Part shown: positions 60,923 through 64,000 of the stretch, in pieces | Layout: each line of letters opens with the position of its first letter | Numbering within the stretch: the first letter of the stretch is position 1 | Assembly: GCA_014905825.1 (NCBI GenBank) | Contig: JACGCN010000016.1 | Location: forward strand, 806,001-870,000 | DNA length: 64,000 nucleotides | Reading direction: 5' to 3' | From: Lyophyllum atratum | Lineage: Eukaryota > Basidiomycota > Agaricomycetes > Agaricales > Lyophyllaceae | Notes under the pieces: model-generated | What the model saw: the letters and a program-made list of their open reading frames with translations, nothing else | Told to the model about the DNA's origin: nothing | Databases searched by the model: none | Program-made: the position numbers and the translations under genes

Positions 60923-62751
60923 GGAGGCACGACGGCGACAGCGCGTCGAGAGGGAATTGAGGGGAAGGGAAAAGTCATCAAAGGTAAACACTTGGTGATA
61001 TATATAATCGACGGGAAAGAGATCAGGGCCCAACAATCGGCTCCTCGCACGATCATGGCGATCAAGCTGGAAGAAAGAGATCCCATCTCGCGTTGCAGGG
61101 AAGTTTAAGATGTCATTTCTTCCTCATTTTAGTATCGAAACGGCCGCGTGCCTTTGCTGTGCCGAATTAGATAGTTTCCGCTCCCCATCGGCTACCTGAT
61201 TTGATCTAGATTCATGTCATCCCCGTCGTCAGGAAATCTTCTGCTCTCCGCTCTAAGTGTCTTCCTGCGGCCGACTTCCATCACGCCACTGCGCTCTACC
61301 CCCAGAATGTCTCCACGGATCCCATCCGGAAGAAGTGATGCACTGTGCGGTTGTAGCGAGCAGATAGCTAACCTTCTGTACTCGGCTACCGACAGTTGTC
61401 TTTTGGAAGCGTCTGGGGAGGTTAGGAAGTCTTCTTTTCAGCACACATGATACCCATTCCTCACGCAGACTGCCGTTCCGGGAGAGCAGGACACGTCGCG
61501 ACGGCCTGTTTTAAACCTGCCCGATGCCATCTCGGATGTTGATGCTGCAGAAATGTTTCCTTCCGTTCCCCCGGTTCTGGGGAAGCAATGATCTAGACTT
61601 CGGCTATCGTTCAATTGCTCTTGTAAGCAGCCTTCTCGTTTCAGGCACGTCACCATTGGTCATCATCACAGACAATCTTATCAGTTCGAAATCAAATCTA
61701 CCATTCCGCATCTTGACTACCACCTTGTTTTCGATCGCCCACAAGTGTTGCCAAGGTCCTCCTTGAGTACAAGGGATATACCCAACGTCGATATTCTAAC
61801 CCTGTACTCACCTATATTGGTCTCTCCCCATAAACATCTTATGATTATGGCACAACTCTCCTTGACGCATCCCTCCCGATTAAGATGAAGGGTTGACGGC
61901 CATTGGATTCCGATTAGCTCAACTCCGTTTTCCGGGCTCCAAATTCCAATTCGTTAGCCACCCTTTACTCGAAATCGTACCTGATTTACAGCGTGCCATA
62001 TTTGATGGCTCGCTCGCAATATGTAGATTACCATATGGCACACCTTACATCCCAAGTTGGGAGCACGACAATACACACCTCGAAGCCTTTCGGTATTCTT
62101 AACTTGCACACCTCCACCTACACGAGGTGTTAGGTAAAATCAACTTAGATGTCGTGGACCAACGGTCCGGCGGCTTCAGGAGCGCTGGAACTTCCACGCA
62201 CGAACCCTTTACATACCAAAAGGAGTATGAGATCCAGGAGCCCAAAGCCCCCGGAAGTAGTATAGTCCTTGGCGGTGATTGCAATATTTATGACACACTC
62301 GCCTCAGCAGCCCCGTAGGACCCTATTTGCTTCGGAATAACCTTCACTGCCACCGTGCATCACATGTCATTAATAGACCGACGCACCGTGGAATGGTCAG
62401 CTCGAGTGCAGGAGTTAAGGAGGGACGCATCTCGATTTAGGAGAATGGTCTCTGGTGGACCCGTAAGTGTTGAACGTTGATGGTTGAAATCAGAACTTTG
62501 GATTATGGTATCGTGCGGTATCCTGACATCCTAGCAATGCTTCATCCTGGGATGGGAACTCGCAGGGTCGCTGGTGTCGCTCGCATGGATGCACCCCTCG
62601 CGGAGCTTGCTTGCCTTTAACTGCGGCTTGAGCGGCTCGGCAATTAGGGGAGCTTTCACGTGGATTCAAACTCAGATGCATCTCCGAACCAATTGGATTT
62701 TTGTGTTGCTCAATCAATCATCCGACCCTCTTCACAGCAACGTGGAATACA
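60923..62751. other. Intergenic, 1.8 kb, no recognised gene
   Basis: Cyc8 leader and promoter on the left. Between 61200 and 62500 several short plus-strand frames exist without family resemblance or splice support. Confidence 0.5.
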
Positions 62752-63169
62752 ATGACTCGTGAGTAGTCAATACTCTCTTCCGCATCTCGTCTTTTATCTC
62801 TACAGCATTGGATCCGCTCACTGAGACGACTTCGTCTGAATGATTAGGAGGAAACCAGCGTGATCAGGATCGCCTAAAGGCTCAGAAGAAAACAGCTGCT
62901 AATGCTAAAAAGCCGAAGGAGAGTGCTACCAACTTGGCCAAGAGGAAAGAAGCGTGAGTTTGCCTTCTTATCTCACTCCGAGCTGTTGAAGCAATTGACA
63001 CGTTGCCTGATAGGGACGCCGACATTCTGAGAGCGAAGCAAAAGGTACGTACCAAGTACTCCAAGGAATTCGTCCGACGGTGGGTTGATTCTGGTCATTG
63101 TGGCACCAGAAAAAGGAGGAAGAGGCAGCAGCGAAAGCTGCCGCAGCCGCGGCCGGCAGTACAAAATAA
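62752..63169 (+). CDS. Small EDRK-rich factor, 4F5/SERF family
   Basis: A tiny 67-residue basic protein in four exons: 62752-62758, 62848-62953, 63014-63044 and 63110-63169 (204 nt in total). The first coding exon is only 7 nt. The spliced start MTRGNQRDQDRLKAQKK matches the conserved N-terminus of the 4F5/SERF family. NLAKRKEADADILRAKQKKK and an Ala-rich end (GSTK) follow, as in fungal members. The human member MOAG-4/SERF accelerates amyloid formation; the normal role is unclear and may involve nucleolar RNA binding. Each junction has GT and AG and correct phase. No frame longer than 60 codons marks the gene, so it is easy to miss. Confidence 0.88.
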
Positions 63170-64000
63170 CCCCGGCTTTCATGGAGTCGCATTATTTATG
63201 GCTTGACTTCATGTTCAAGATGACGCCTTGTTTCGATAGGGGTTAGCTGAGGATCTACGGGGAGGTGCTGTTTTGTAAATTTTTGATCCCCTCCTGGGGA
63301 GTCCTAGGACCTAGGGGCGGCAGATCTGTGGCGATCAAATAAAGCCTTTCCAACCTTCAACTAAAGCGGGCCCCGTGGAGTGAGGGTCTTTGTCAGGAAA
63401 CAAACAGGGTTGCAGTAAGTTACATATCTGATGGATGATGAATGGATGGGATGACCTCCAAGCTGACCAACCGCCGCATGGTCTTTCTTGGCAAGTGAGA
63501 AGCCTCCACGTACAGGGTTCCATATGTCGAAATGTCGTTGTGTGGGACCTGGATCCTCCAACCCTGAAGAAACTGCGGAGTGCACGAGGAAAGAAGTTTG
63601 GCAGCAGTTGGCAGCACAGAAAATAGATCCAAATCTGTCTTCACAAACCTATACAGTTCTAAAGTTATGTTTGGGGTGGCAATGGATGATGCCATCGAAC
63701 GTGGCATGTAAACCGGCAAAGTCGTTGATCAGACGATGCCGACTCGGATTTGTTCCAAGTGCCACGGACACTGAAAAGGGTGGATCGAAGGAAGCCAATC
63801 GCCTGGTTTTACCGAGAGAATAAGCGGTCGCCAAAATGGTGTCTCCTACATGATAGCTATAGATCCTCAATCAAGGGATCAACACCTATCGACACCTTCC
63901 ATTCAAACCCTTCACGCTGGACGAGAAGTACACAAGGAGATGAGCCACGTCGTCGTAGTCTCGTTTCAAATTTAGACATTCCATCTAAACACACCTGAAC
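63170..64000. other. Right edge, unassigned
   Basis: Overlapping frames on both strands; minus-strand candidates at 63649-63870 and 63420-63719 could be exons of a gene running in from the right edge. No motif was recognised. Confidence 0.4.

Overview
The window is nuclear DNA of a filamentous basidiomycete, most likely an agaricomycete. Nearly every gene is cut by short introns of about 50-60 bp with GT/GC donors and YAG or AAG acceptors. The encoded families (DOT1, Cyc8/Ssn6, Pap1-type bZIP, fungal ADAM, Brl1/Brr6, Erf4, Trk1, Dbp3, mL38) are those of a fungal housekeeping and regulatory complement. There is no rRNA, tRNA, virus, CRISPR or intact transposon that I can see. Gene models were built by hand by joining open frames through splice sites; where exon lengths are given, the summed coding length is divisible by three.

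Layout. 1-2904 (+): 3' part of a PHD-finger protein that starts off the left edge. 3424-5662 (+): a helical protein with an N-terminus resembling the meiotic protein MEI4. 5663-10229: gene-poor. 10230-11497 (+): FYVE-finger protein. 12347-14091 (+): mitochondrial ribosomal protein mL38. 14092-16258: gene-poor. 16259-17333 (-): multi-spanning membrane protein of a basidiomycete family, 3' end unclear. 18226-20463 (-): histone H3K79 methyltransferase DOT1. 20592-21872 (-): 327-residue protein of unknown function. 22512-28473 (+): 1894-residue protein with a long C-terminal coiled coil. 28918-30741 (-): Osh6/7-like oxysterol-binding protein. 31018-33403 (-): DEAD-box helicase DBP3. 34694-35989 (-): BTB/POZ protein. 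37689-41070 (-): potassium transporter TRK1. 41835-45309 (+): membrane ADAM metalloprotease. 46109-46611 (-): fragmentary membrane protein. 47262-48427 (-): mitochondrial ClpP, head-to-head with 48545-50088 (+) Brl1/Brr6. 51060-52959 (-): AP-1-like bZIP factor. 54189-55554 (-): Erf4 palmitoyltransferase subunit. 56872-60922 (-): Cyc8/Ssn6 corepressor. 62752-63169 (+): a tiny 4F5/SERF gene in four exons.

The genes do not form a pathway or cluster. Themes that recur are chromatin and transcription control (PHD, DOT1, bZIP, Cyc8), membrane and lipid biology (FYVE, OSBP, Brl1, Erf4, Trk1, ADAM) and mitochondrial proteostasis or translation (ClpP, mL38). The most unusual signal is in gene structure. 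Two genes depend on 6-nt internal micro-exons: one supplies the third zinc-ligand histidine of the ADAM protease, the other a two-residue piece of ClpP. Two further genes start with 7- or 9-nt coding exons. Four introns need GC-AG splicing to stay in frame.
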